From positions 54,800,873 to 54,864,872 of the forward strand of contig NC_071399.1 in the NCBI RefSeq assembly GCF_022682495.2: 64,000 nucleotides of DNA, given 5' to 3'. This document shows positions 23,620 to 34,770 of the stretch, piece by piece. Position numbers and translations under genes: made by a program. Origin of the DNA: Desmodus rotundus. Its lineage: Eukaryota > Chordata > Mammalia > Chiroptera > Phyllostomidae. The first letter of the stretch is position 1. Each line of letters starts with the position of its first letter. Under the pieces are notes generated by a model. It saw only the letters and a program-made list of their open reading frames with translations, was not told the origin of the DNA and did no database searches.

Positions 23620-23800
23620 TTTTTCAACAAATATTTCACCAAGCACAACTATGTGCCCAACACTGTTCTAGGTGCTGAGGTAAAAAACAACAACAACAAC
23701 AAAGAAAACCAGACAAAACCCCACTTTCCTAGAACTAATGGGAAAGACAGACAAAACACAAATAAAGAAGTAAATACATAAGTAAATAACTTCTGTTTCT
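23620..23800 (+). repeat. Old dispersed repeat fragment (same family as 6515 and 9445)
   Basis: 'caacaaatatttcaccaagcacaactatgtgcccaacactgttctaggtgctgagg' is the opening block of the family, followed by a (CAA)n run near 23683-23702 and a decayed body. Confidence 0.6.
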
Positions 23801-23854
23801 CACTTTGTAGTTAATGCTACAGTAATTCTAAACTACTTGCATATAAAATTCGAT

Positions 23855-24170
23855 TCCTCTTAGTCTTTGCTCAAATTATTTGCTTTGTATGAAATATCCT
23901 TTGAGACCTAATTTTTTTAGCTAACTTTTACTTCCTTTTGTCTTTCAAGATTCAGCCCAGATAATACCTCTTTATGAAGCTCTAAGTGATGCCTCTCTGT
24001 CTGGGGATAAGGGCTTGTACTTGTATAGCTCATTATCATACCTTTATCTCGTCTTTCTTCCCTTTTTTCTCTTCTAGATTATAATATCAAATCTTATTAT
24101 CTTCAAATAGCTATAGTGACCAGTGTGATGGCATTAGATAAAAGGTATTCAACAGACGATTATTGAAAAA
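23855..24170 (+). repeat. L2 LINE 3'-end fragment
   Basis: 'cctttgagacctaat', 'tctttcaagattcagcccagataatacctc', 'gaagctctaagtgatgcctctctg' and 'attataatatcaaatcttat' parallel the L2 3' UTR blocks ('atccttcaagactcagctcaggcg', 'ggaagccttccctgacc', 'gactgtaagctcc'). Confidence 0.7.
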
Positions 24171-26381
24171 AAACTGAAATAATTCTCAAAATTCTAAGAT
24201 TATGTCTTCTGTAGAAATTCATGCTAGGAATTTGTTTAGGAAAGAGCTTTAATTCTATATTTGAGGATTGTGAGTGGTACTTATGAGGAGAGAGTAGTCT
24301 TTTTACTCATGAAAAGCAAATGCAGTCTGGTCATGCCCTTACTAAAAGGAATGAGATGGCCTTATCAGCAATTAATTCCAAAGACATATTGTTCAAAGGT
24401 GGTCCTATTACTTTTGTGCAAGGTATCAAAATGGATTTAGAAAAGAAACTCTGATAAAGTGCTTTGGAAAGCCATGCAATTTAGTAGAAAGAGCAATGCC
24501 CTAAAAGTCAAAAGACCCTGGTGGTATTATATTAGAGGGTTTTATGTAACGGGGACATTTTTTTTCAAAATTCTGGAGATGTGATCTGAAGGTCAGGACA
24601 ACAGTTGTTCTATAGTCACACTTTTTATTCATGGAGATTTTTCTCAGGAGAAAGTCCTCCCAAAATATTTAAACTTCAACCTGGCCAAAAGTTAAGAAAA
24701 AATGATATTTCTAATTTTTTGATCCCTATTCATAAGTGAGGATAAAGGTAATAATTTTTATGTCTTTATTTGTTGTTCTTTACCTTAATAAAACTCTTGA
24801 TAGTGAAGAAACCAATAGCCCCCCTCCTCCTCCCCGATAGTAGAAGACTACGTCAAAACACATTAGCCTGAAGTGCAAACAAAGTAATAGGAATTAGAAG
24901 GCAGCCTCTTGAGAGCTCTAAAAGAAAGTGGTATCTCAGGGACCAGGCAGATGAGAAAAGGAGAAGAAAGATGGGGAAGAAATCTGCAGAAAGTGGCAGC
25001 CAGAATTTTAAAAGGTGGGCAGTAAGAAATTTCTCTTGTGTATATGACCAGAAATTTGACCTGTAACACACACATAGCCTCCTTGTATGTGTAGTTCTTA
25101 AAAGAAAGAATAGGTCTGATGTCCAGTGTGGAGTTAAGCCTAGAAGAAAGGGAGAGAGGGCCCTCAGAAAATGAGACCAAGGTGGGGAGTCAGCAGAAGC
25201 ACGAAATTGAAGAGTTAGATGAAGAGGTATGTAAGCTCTCTACAGACTCGAACTTGCTGCTGTCTCCGGGATGCATAGGGCTGGAGGAGTTTTGTTTACG
25301 CATTAAAGGAATAGGTCACCAGGATGACCAGAGTTCTCTAAGGCACTCAGGGGTGGGAGATATTTGGATTACACTTAATTGTATTAGGTGTTTGTGACTG
25401 CATATTTTTAATAAATTGGGTATTGTCCGAATGCTTAATTTTTCAGTGTAGTCCTGAAAGCGTGAGTGTATAGCTTTAGTGGTATTAGCATCACACAGAT
25501 TTTATTTTCTTAAAAAAATGTATTTTTTCTTTCAATTATTTTAGAGACATATTTTAGTATATTAAATAGAGTTCAGAAGAGGTGACCAGAAGGGATCAAT
25601 TTTATCAAGTGACAAATGCAATGTGTTCTTTTGCATGTGTTCTTTTTTTAAGAGTACTCATGACTTGGATATCGGAAATTCCATATCTAGACAAAAGAAA
25701 GATATTCATTGAACTTCTATGTTTGTATCAGGATAAATTTGGCTGCACATGACTGAGAACCTCAAATAACAATGGTTTAATTGATGTGGAGATTGATTTT
25801 TCTCTCACAGAAAAGAAGGCAGAAATAAGCAGCCAAGTAATGATATGGTGCCTCAATTGGTTTATCCAGTTTCTTTTCATCATTTTGCTTCGTTATCTGC
25901 CCTGTCTCCTCTTTCACAATCCAAGACCACTGCTTAAGGTCCTGCTGCCATGTCTCATTTCAGAGCGTATGGAGAAGTGGGAAAAGGGGCACTCCCCTGT
26001 AAGAGTACTCCTGGAATTTCTGCCTATCACTTGTTCTTACATTCCACTTAATAGGGTGTCGGCTGGAGAAATGTTGCTCTTTATTCTGGGGAGCCATAAA
26101 CCCAGATTAAAATAAGAAATTGGAGGAAAATCTATAGTCCCTGCTACTATGTTTCATACAGCTGTATTACCCAGTGGAGACACAATTGACAAGGAACAAC
26201 CAACTAGTGAGCAAAATTGACAGATCTTTAGGACCTGGATTCCATCCAGTGAACAATGTTAAATTAATAGAGCAACAGAAGCTAGTTTTCACTATTTTTT
26301 GGAAAGGACTTTACCAGTCCTTTCCATTTAAAACTATATTGCCCTGGCTTCAAAACTTTGGTCATTGTAAGGAGAGGGATG

Positions 26382-26384
<3 letters not shown>
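24171..26384. other. No gene recognised; possible old repeat at 25735-26110
   Basis: Mostly unique. A 109-codon plus frame (25786-26115) coincides with a stretch ('ggctgcacatgactgagaacctcaaataacaatggttta') resembling an old LTR-like or LINE-like mammalian repeat that I cannot name. No exon-like feature. Confidence 0.4.

Positions 26385-26442
<58 letters not shown>
26385..26442. repeat. (GA)29 dinucleotide microsatellite
   Basis: A pure GA tract of 58 bases. It creates an artificial Arg-Glu repeat in an overlapping open frame, which is not a gene. Likely length-polymorphic. Confidence 0.95.
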
Positions 26443-26446
<4 letters not shown>

Positions 26447-27663
26447 CATTTAAAAAGCAAGGCTTTGCTTTTCTTCCCCTAATCTATTGATTTTTCATTT
26501 TAAGTTGGAGCCAAGTATCAATATACATAAAACTGGTATTTCCCAGAACTGATGAGAATTCACAGAGCTTAACAAAATGAATGCATGGTTTGATTTTACT
26601 GCAGTATATTTAGAGAGAAAAAGAGAGTATTGATCAACTTGCTTTAGGACACCATGTATTAATTATTATTGTTTGAAATAGCCTTGTTGCCAAAACGTTT
26701 ATGTATTCTATATTTTGTTCATTGTAAGGGAATTTAAACTTTGGTGGCTTTGAGAAGTGGTCTGATGTTAAGGGTGTCAAGAGGATATGTTTTAAGATGT
26801 ATGAGTTCTGAGTTCTTATCTTGCCTTAGTTGATGATTCATTTGTGTAATTGAATCTAATATAAAACAGTACAGTATCCCTACCTCAGTTATACTCTTAG
26901 GGACATTAAAAGTATTATGTAGTTTATTTTGCAGCAGAGTGGAAGAGAATGTTGTTATAAAAATCATCTCACTGTTATTACCAAAAGGTGATTATCAAAG
27001 GGTGAAATCCTAAAAGTAGAATGATTCTTAGGGTATCTTCACCTTTTACCTTTTTGACTCCTTTTGAGGCAGATTTATTATATTGAATTGTAATTCATAA
27101 AAAACAAACAAACAAAGGAAACCAATAACAACAAATAAAACAGCCTGTAGCTACAAGAGTGTCTAAAAGCATTCATGCTTTAATTGCTGCACATATAACA
27201 TATCGTACTTATTTGACACACTTCATTTATCGAAATTTACCCAGCTATAATGAAAGCTGCCAACATATTTTCTATTGTGAAAGACAAATACACAGTTATA
27301 ACTCTAATTGTTTTGAAATGACTTTCAAAGAAATCTATATCTAGGCTATATATACCATGAAACTGTAGACTATAAAGAGGTTTCTGTATCTACTTGGAGA
27401 TGTTGAAGATTAGAAAATAATAGAGTTTGCTTTATTAAGTTAACTTCTGCAGAAGTGAATTAACAGAAAATCCATAATAATGGTCATAAGTGGATTATGT
27501 TTAGGGTTACTTTGTTTTTTTGTTTAGTCAGTTTTGCAGAATTGTAAAATATTAGGATCAGACAAGAAATTTCAGGTTTCTAAATGCTTAAAAAAGGAGT
27601 TCAAGAAAACATAAAACAGGAATCCAAAATTCTAGAGCTCCTTTCCAGATATGGAGACAAATC
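26443..27663. other. No gene or clear repeat recognised
   Basis: AT-rich unique sequence; a short (AAAC)n-like run lies near 27100-27115. Confidence 0.5.
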
Positions 27664-27681
27664 TAAAAGAATTAGTTAACA
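27664..27681. repeat. Left TSD of 70-bp L1 tail insertion
   Basis: taaaagaattagttaaca (18 bases), repeated exactly at 27752-27769. Confidence 0.9.
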
Positions 27682-27751
27682 CTATACTGTACACCTGAAA
27701 CTAATACAAGATAATATTGAATGTGAACTTTAATTGAAAAAATAAAAAATA
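27682..27751 (+). mobile_element. Extremely 5'-truncated L1 (70 bp) with tail
   Basis: Between two perfect 18-base duplications lies 'gtacacctgaaactaatac...ataatattgaatgtgaac...aattgaaaaaataaaaaat', the terminal piece of an L1 3' UTR lineage different from the G-rich type at 21092, ending in an A-rich tail. It is a complete insertion event that copied only about 50 bases of L1 before resolving. Confidence 0.87.
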
Positions 27752-27769
27752 TAAAAGAATTAGTTAACA
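27752..27769. repeat. Right TSD of 70-bp L1 tail insertion
   Basis: Exact copy of 27664-27681. Confidence 0.9.
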
Positions 27770-28324
27770 TTTGACTCAGATTTGAAAGTTATTAGTGGCA
27801 ATCTTTCAAAATATGTTCACAGAGTAGGAAAAGTGTCAAATGGAGGCTAAACATACAAGTACTGTGGGATTTGAGAGTTTCTGTGGACAGGAAAATAAGG
27901 AAAGCCACAATAAAGGAACCTTCTGCAGGATTGCAGTGGCTTGATGGACCAGATATTGATTAATAGACAGGACTGAGAATATCATCCTGGAGGGTGCAAT
28001 GAAGGAGCAAGTGCTTGAAAGCAGAAGTGAGTAAGATGTGTTGTGATGTCCACAAAAAATAATGCATTCATCCCAGGGGATGTAAAAAATGGAGTAATTA
28101 ATTTGGGCAAAATGTGATAGATCACAAACTTGATCCACTAGACTATGGACAAAATTCCAAGTGTTTGATCTAGAAAATATATACTAAAATGGTGCTTTGG
28201 ATAATTAAGCTGCAAGTATTGCATGAGATGGTGATAGGGAACATCAGTAGACTGTAAGGTCAGTCTTACAAGCTTTCAAACCTGCTGAAGTTAAAATCAT
28301 CTGGGCTAATAGTTAAATTTGCGG
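27770..28324. other. No gene recognised
   Basis: Unique AT-rich DNA; the 100-codon minus frame at 27836-28138 has no recognisable domain. Confidence 0.5.
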
Positions 28325-28361
28325 TACTTAACAGTGCCTGGCACATAGTAGGCACTGTTAA
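28325..28361 (+). repeat. MIR (or L2) 3'-end fragment
   Basis: 'acagtgcctggcacatagtaggcac' is the highly conserved MIR/L2 3' segment. It stops at the mariner insertion beside it. Confidence 0.7.
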
Positions 28362-28363
28362 TA

Positions 28364-28738
28364 TTGAGTTGGCCAAAAAGTCTGTTTAGCCTTTTTTTCC
28401 TGTAAAATAAAGACGCATTTGTCACTTTCACCAATAACTTTATTGCTTTGGACATTTTGAGTATGTTGCTGCATCCCACATGGTACAATGCTGATTATTC
28501 TGAATTAATGTCTTGATTTGATCGCTATCAACTTCCACTGGTCTACATGACCATAGAGCATCATCCAGCGAGAAACCTCCAGCACTAAACTTTGCTAACC
28601 ACTTTTGACACCTTCGATTAGTCACAGTACCTTCTCCATACACTGCACAAATCTTTTTTGGCATTTCAGTTGTGTTTTTACCTTGAATGATTGATGTATT
28701 TGGATACACAAAGAGGAAAGAGTAAGGAAAAACCAAAG
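28364..28738 (-). mobile_element. Deleted mariner element (TcMar) with one terminal repeat lost
   Basis: The left edge is a mariner terminal repeat, ttgagttggccaaaaagtc, next to a TA (28362-28363). On the minus strand the body encodes the mariner transposase N-terminal region: TEMPKKICAVYGEGTVTNR, CQKWLAKFSAGGFSLDD, then VEVDSDQIKTLIQNNQ, which is the paired helix-turn-helix DNA-binding part. The catalytic DDD domain is absent: after this block the sequence jumps to the 3' UTR and 3' terminal repeat, as in abundant short mariner derivatives. At the right edge only the inner part of the 5' repeat (tttggtttttcc on the minus strand) remains; the outer 20 or so bases cannot be recognised. It is non-functional. 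Confidence 0.87.
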
Positions 28739-28904
28739 TAGTCTGAACCCCTTGCAGGTGCTAGAGCAGAACTTCTGGATTTCTACTATTTATAGTCTTC
28801 AGCTATTTTGCCTGATGAGCCACCTAAACAGGCTTGGAGTATCCTGTTGACTTGAAGTGGTAAGGAGGATATCATTTTTGCTGATATTATTACTAGTAAT
28901 AGTA

Positions 28905-29050
28905 ATTCTCATGTTTCTCACTTATTATAGTTTTCCAATATTTTTATATGTTATCTCATGATTCTTCCAATAACATCTAAGATTATTATTTTCTGCATTT
29001 ATACAAGTAGAAAAAAACCGAAGTCTGGATAGGTTGAGATTTAACCATGG
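28905..29050 (-). repeat. MIR SINE fragment
   Basis: 'atatgttatctcatgattcttccaataacat' and 'gattattattttctgcatttatacaagtagaaaaaaaccgaag' are a diverged reverse complement of MIR (compare 'ttatctcatttaatcctcacaacaac'). Confidence 0.65.
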
Positions 29051-30339
29051 TTTTTAAAGACGAAAAAGAAAGGCTGTGATTCACATTCATGTGCTTTGAT
29101 AAGAGATCAGCCTCTCTGCACTAAACCAAAGCTTCCCTTTAAAATTCAGGGCCATCATTTTCTTGTTTTGTTTTGCTTTCCTACACTGATTTACTTGAAT
29201 TATCACAAAACTCCAAGACATTATTGAATAGAATAATTAATGGGTCCTGAAGGAGGATGGAGATAGAATCTTTAATTCTTTTTTGGGAGCAGTGTCCTGT
29301 TTCTCATTGACCATTCAAGTCCATTCCATAAGGGTCTGAAATAAGAGGAAGCCATGACTTGAACACAAAGGGAATAAGGAATGAAACAGAATTGTTTCAG
29401 TAATGGAAGGCATTTTATCAGATGTGTGTGCAAAAACAATGCCATAAACGGTAAACGGGGATTATTTGGAAACTGGGCATAATCAGGACCCATTTAAAAG
29501 AATGATCTCTCTAGGAAGCAATTTTTTACCTTGTGAAATGTCCTTCAGTGAACATCTAAGTAAATATTAATGCACTGAACCTATGAATTTCTATTAGGCA
29601 TTTTGATTTTGAGTGTGATTTTACCGAGGGTCAGGGACTCAGTAGGCTCATGTTGGTCATTATCATGAACGACTCCTCTTTGTAACAAGATGGCAAGCAC
29701 CTGAATGGTCCTCAACCATTTCTAGTAAAAGTCATGACAATTTCCCTTTGAATAATATCACTTTAAAATTATATTTATAGTGAGTGTTTCTTATCTTTCA
29801 AGCGTTTTGCTGCTGAAGTGAGGAACTTGGAAATCGTTTTGCTATAGTAGAAATTTACTTAACATTAAACATACACAAGGAAGCAATTTACTACTTTTCT
29901 TTAGAAATAAACACAGAGGAAAATTAAATGTGCTAATGTGCTCCCAACTAGCATATTCATTAAGAACTATTTTGAACACAGTAATGAAGTTTTTGCTTCT
30001 GATTGAAGATAGAATTCACAATGATAAATTATTGAGTATATATCTCCTGAAAGTTGCCAAATTACAGGGTTGAGTGAATACTACTAATAAAATCATTCAC
30101 TACCCAATGAATGTGATAAATATGAATCTAAAAATCCTAAAAACTATCTCTTACATGAGTGTAGATCTTTCTTTAAGAAAATTCCAGGTAAAAATTAATC
30201 TTGAACATGAATGTAGCTTCATCTGGTTGATTTGTCTGCTCAAGGGTTTGGGTTTGAGGCATTAGCTTTCCTGTGTTCAGACAAGGGTGACTCCTATTAA
30301 AGCTAAAGTAAAATGAGAGGATCTCATATTTCAAGTTTC
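29051..30339. other. No gene or clear repeat recognised
   Basis: AT-rich unique sequence between a MIR and an L1. No reading frame longer than about 75 codons. Confidence 0.5.
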
Positions 30340-31096
30340 TTTTTTTCCTTTTTATTGTTGTTCAAGTACAGTTGTCTCCATCTTCCAGCCACCACTTTCC
30401 CCCACCACACCCTCAATCCTTCCCCCTCTTTAGCTTTGTCCATGGGTCCTTTATACATGTTCCTCGACAACCCTTCCCCTTTCCTCCATTATCACTCTCC
30501 CCCTCTCTGGTTACTGTCAGTTTGTTCTTTACTTCAATGTCTCCAGTTCTATGTTGCTTGCTTGTTTGTTTTATTGATTAGGTTCCACTTATATGCAAGA
30601 TGATATGGTATTTGTCTTTCACCGCCTGGCTTACTTCACTTAACATAATGCCCTCCAGTTCCATCCATTCTGTCATGAAGGGTATGAGCTCCTTCTTTCC
30701 TTCTGTTCTGTAGTATTTATTCCATTGTGTAATGTACCAGTTTTTTGATCCACTCATTTATTGGTGGGCACATAGGTTGCTTCTAGCACTTGGCTATTGT
30801 AAATTGTGTTGCTATTAACATAGGGGTGCATAGGTTCTTTTGAATTGGTGTTTCAGGATTCTTAGGGTATAATCCCAGCAGTGGAATTGCTGGTCAAAAT
30901 GCTGTTCCATTTTTAGTTTTTTTAGGAAATTCCACATTGTTTTCCACAGTGGCTGCACCAGTCTGCATTCCCACCAACAGTGTACAAGGGTTCCCTTTTC
31001 TCTACAACCTCACTAGCACTTATTGTTTGTTGATTCGTTTATGATGGCCATTCTGACGGCCATTCTGACAGTGTGAAGTGGTATCTCATTGTGGTT
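30340..31096 (-). mobile_element. 5'-truncated L1, antisense strand
   Basis: Reading on the minus strand, the element holds the last part of ORF2, its 3' UTR and an A-rich tail (poly-T at 30340-30347). It aligns by eye with 44679-45440 throughout and with the reverse complement of 21092-21650. Homology stops at gtggtt (31096). A 12-base unit, ggccattctgac, is duplicated in tandem at 31046-31069. No TSD could be found. ORF2 is broken by small changes. Confidence 0.88.
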
Positions 31097-31339
31097 ATTA
31101 CATGCTACTGAATGCACAGGAATCACAAAGCTTTAAGCATGTTAACCAGTATCAACATGAGCCAGTTAGAGGAAAAAAGGTCAGTGCAGATCATAGTAGA
31201 AGTGTAACACCAGATACTGCTGCCTATTAAACTGAACACTACCACTGGTGGTAGGGATAGAGGTAACAGAAGTGGGTGGTGATGTTTACAATGATGACAA
31301 TAATGGTGATTATAGTTATTAGCAATTACTTCCATTTGT

Positions 31340-31445
31340 TAAGATCTTAATTTGACAATGTGTTATATATATTACCTTATGTACTTTTACAACCATGTGA
31401 AAAAATTAATACTATTCCCCTTTTTAGAGGAGGAAACAGAATACA
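31340..31445 (-). repeat. MIR SINE fragment
   Basis: 'gtgttatatatattaccttatgtacttttacaacc...attcccctttttagaggaggaaacag' is a diverged reverse complement of MIR. Confidence 0.55.
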
Positions 31446-31654
31446 TCAAAATCATTTTTGTTGAATTTAGTACTTTCACGGTCATTTATATCCTCTCTAC
31501 ACCCTCCCCCTCAAGACTGAAGGTCCTTTTTCCTCTCTATCAACCTGTGTGTCTCAATTTGAAGGCTACTTCAAAGAGAAGTGAAGGAAGGAAGGAAGTG
31601 ACTTTCTACTTTCCAACTTAAATTGTTTGCTAACATTACTTTGGTTCAGTATTG

Positions 31655-31800
31655 TGAATAATTTTACAGTTATATTTTCTTCCTCCCACTCAAAGTTTCT
31701 CAGAGTTAGAGAATGGCTCCTATTGCTTTCAAATACTCCCAGGACTCTCTAGTACAGTCTGTACTTAGAATAGAAATCCAATAAATGTTTTTAAATACTT
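31655..31800 (+). repeat. Probable L2 3'-end fragment
   Basis: It ends in 'agtctgtacttagaatagaaatccaataaatgttttt', like the L2 'cacatagtaggcgctcaataaatattt' terminus. Weak. Confidence 0.4.
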
Positions 31801-33389
31801 CTGAAAAATGAGATTCCTCTGCTTCCCTGGTAACACATCCCCAGGCCCATCAGCATTAATGGTCAGGAAATTTGCCTTTGGGTTTTATATGAATACCTCA
31901 CATCATTTCCCCTCTTCGTACACTCTTTCAAAGATTCTCTGTGTGATAGCCCTTCATCCACTTGAAAGTTTGTTTCATGTCTTCCTTCAGCTGCTCCTCA
32001 AGAGAAAATAATGGACCTTCAAATGATCATTATAGATTTAGGTTTGAAAAAATATAGATTTTTCCCCTTCAATTATTATCAAAAGAGTTAATATATAAGA
32101 AACTAAACAAAATAAAAACCATGTTATTTTTCTAGTTTTCTTATATTTTTCCTTATTAAAAAAGTCATGATATGAATTGTGTCTTCCAAAATTATTGTAA
32201 TGATTACTTTTGAAGGTAGTGACTCTGTTGCAAGGCTTCGTGAGTTTAGGTTTTTTTATAGTTACTTTCAAAGTATTTCTTTTTTTTCTGTACAAATTTA
32301 GGGTTTAGTTTTCCTCCTATAAATTTTTGATTAAAGGGTTGATATTGAGTAAATTAGAAATGTGCCAAACTACTTGTAGCCAGAAATATTGGTCTTTTCA
32401 TTTTAAGTGTGGTTTTCCCTAAGAACACAGAAGTTACGCTTACAAAACTAGGTTTTCTCATGGCAGTGGATAGATGTATTGATGCTTACAGTGGATACGT
32501 TTCAGAATTTTCCTTGAGCGGATCCAGCCCCTAATCATTGTTTTAAAGTGTTCTTTTCAGAGTCAGATTGCAAAATTAATATTTTCATTTCCTTCACTCC
32601 ACACTGTATAATAACCGCTTGACTCCGCATAAAGCACCATGACATGACTTTAAATAAAAGCTGGATAAGGCTAAGTTGTATGCATATTGTGCTGAGATTA
32701 AGAAACTAAGTTAGACAGATAATGAAGTCTGATTTAACTGCTCCGTGATGCTAAACAGTGAGGTTTCATGTCAATCATCTGTTCAGGTAATCTAAACTAT
32801 AAAAGGAAGGTGCAATGTGTTTCAGATTCCTAATCACACAAGCAAAAGGTTAGCTCCTTGTGGCTGGGTTGTTTGTTCCCTTCATCTCTCGAGGGGCTTC
32901 TGGGAGGTAAGGCAATCTCACAAGTAGGCTTATTTGCTTGAGGATTGCGTTGGTTTCCCAGACAAGATAAAGAAATCTCTGCAACAAATAGCCAGTCCCT
33001 CATATTAAATGAAGGGAAAAGAAAACTTTAAATTAGTGAGGGAATGAATGTGGGTCATTTAGAGAGTTTTCTACATATTTAATAGAGAAAGTCAGGTATA
33101 TAAGAGGAACAAATTTTGAAATAGTTCTGGCTGAAATAGTTACTAAAATAGTTATTAAATAGTTACTTGCCCTAATCCTTGATGACCAGAAAGATTTGAA
33201 CTCAGTTTTGTATTCAGTGAGAAAAACTAGATCAATCTAATTATTTGATAGATGTTATTCTGTCTCTGTGCCATAACTTCATATTTTCAACTATTTTAAC
33301 TGTCTTATTTTTTCTTTGAAGGAGGCAAGATATAATAATAAACAAGAAATAAAATGTTCTCTACAAATAAAGGCAATCTGTCTACCCAT
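31801..33389. other. No gene or clear repeat recognised
   Basis: About 1.6 kb, largely free of recognisable mobile DNA. Short frames only. The part from 32450 to 33000 looks compositionally ordinary and repeat-free, which would suit a conserved non-coding element, but that is only inference. Confidence 0.45.
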
Positions 33390-33520
33390 CTAATCCGAAG
33401 GATGACACGGAGCGCTTGGAACTGAATTGCTAAGTGTAAGAGTTTGCATCTAGTCCAGAGTCTCGGCTTGACGTGCAGCGACTGCACTGCGCAATCCCCA
33501 TGCACACGGATTGTCCGACT
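33390..33520. other. Small CpG cluster in AT-rich DNA
   Basis: About nine CpG dinucleotides fall within 130 bases, including 'acacggagcgcttgg', 'gtctcggcttgacgtgcagcgac' and 'ctgcgcaatcc'. The surroundings, like most of the window, are nearly CpG-free, as expected after methylation-driven decay. It overlaps a 66-codon minus frame (33305-33505) with no recognisable domain. It may be a young or selectively kept element; no family is recognised. Confidence 0.5.
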
Positions 33521-33774
33521 TAGTGCTTCATCAGTGAGCTATAGACCACTTATAAATTTTTGACTTACAGAATCAACCACATTTAAAGTTTTATTCTCCC
33601 AATAATGTCTTCACCTGACAAGCTGATGGTACTTAGAGTTCTTTCATCCACTTAACCCTTCTACCATATCAATTTTGGCTATTGTCAGTTGGCATTCTCT
33701 TTTCTTTAATGTATATAACATTTATAGTAATAATAATTATAAAAGCAAACATTTTCATCGGTTTATTCTGTGCT

Positions 33775-33990
33775 AAATTTAGGTTTTAGTATCATTTATT
33801 GATGGTTTGCGATCTTCCAGGTGCTGTTGCAACCATTCTACTTGTATTAACTCATTTAATCCACCTAATACCATGATGCTGCCACTTTTACTATCCTCAT
33901 TTTACTGATAGACTGGCTCAGAAAAATTAGGTAACTTTCCTAGGGCTACATACTTGGTAACTATAAAAAGTGGAGTCTAAACACAAAGAT
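33775..33990 (-). repeat. MIR SINE, near complete
   Basis: 'acttgtattaactcatttaatccacctaatacc', 'tcctcattttactgatagactggctcag' and 'actttcctagggctacatacttggtaac' give the MIR reverse complement in correct order. Confidence 0.75.
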
Positions 33991-34534
33991 CAAGTTTTAA
34001 TTTGATTTGTGAAGCTCTATTTTATGAACTAAGCATATGATCATCCTCAGGAAGTAGAAAGAGCTTTTTAAAGGAACCGGTGAGTTAGCCTACAATATTC
34101 AAAGCAGTTGGACAATAGTCAGTCTTTACACAAAACATTTTGTTTTTTGCTTTCTTGATAGAACTCTAAGTAGCTATACTCACAGTTATTTCATTAGCTC
34201 TAAGGCAGCCTTCTGTATATTATGACACGTATTCAGAAAACTGATGATTTGCAGGTAAGCATGGACCACGTTTAGAATAAAATAATTTAAATTTTTGTCA
34301 TTGAAAATCATAGTACCATCATTTGGTTCAATACACTTTGAAAGTAATTAATAAGTAATGAATATAAAAATATCACTAGTAGTTGTGATCAGTCAAGTAA
34401 TTAGAATGAATGAAAACACATACAAATATTGGTAAGATGTTTGATAACTTGATTTTGATAAGAGAAAAAGATATAGAACTGTTTCCTGCCTGAAGCAGAA
34501 AACACAATTATATCTGGAATGAGCTTTTGCTCGA
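33991..34534. other. No gene recognised
   Basis: AT-rich unique sequence. No supportable feature. Confidence 0.5.
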
Positions 34535-34770
34535 TTTTGCCTGTCAATTACATACTCATCCTTCAAAGTCCATGTGTTCAGAGAAGCCTTCCTGATATCT
34601 CTAGTCTTCTACAGTATTTTGTGCTTTTTTTTTTTGACATTTCCTCTAGAACAGTGCCTGAATATTAGCTTTTTGTGTATTCCTCTCACATACTCTTTGT
34701 AAATTCTTTGAAGGCAGAGACTGTATCTTCTCACCTTTTGTGCATGTTTATAAGCAATCAACAAATATAC
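34535..34770 (+). repeat. L2 LINE 3'-end fragment
   Basis: 'tactcatccttcaaagtccatgtgttcagagaagccttcctg', then 'tgtaaattctttgaaggcagagactgtatctt', are the diagnostic L2 3' UTR blocks in correct order. Confidence 0.8.

Noticed and set aside
26174..26482. 102-codon frame with a long Arg-Glu repeat
   Set aside because: The repeat is produced by the (GA)29 microsatellite; no domain or gene context.
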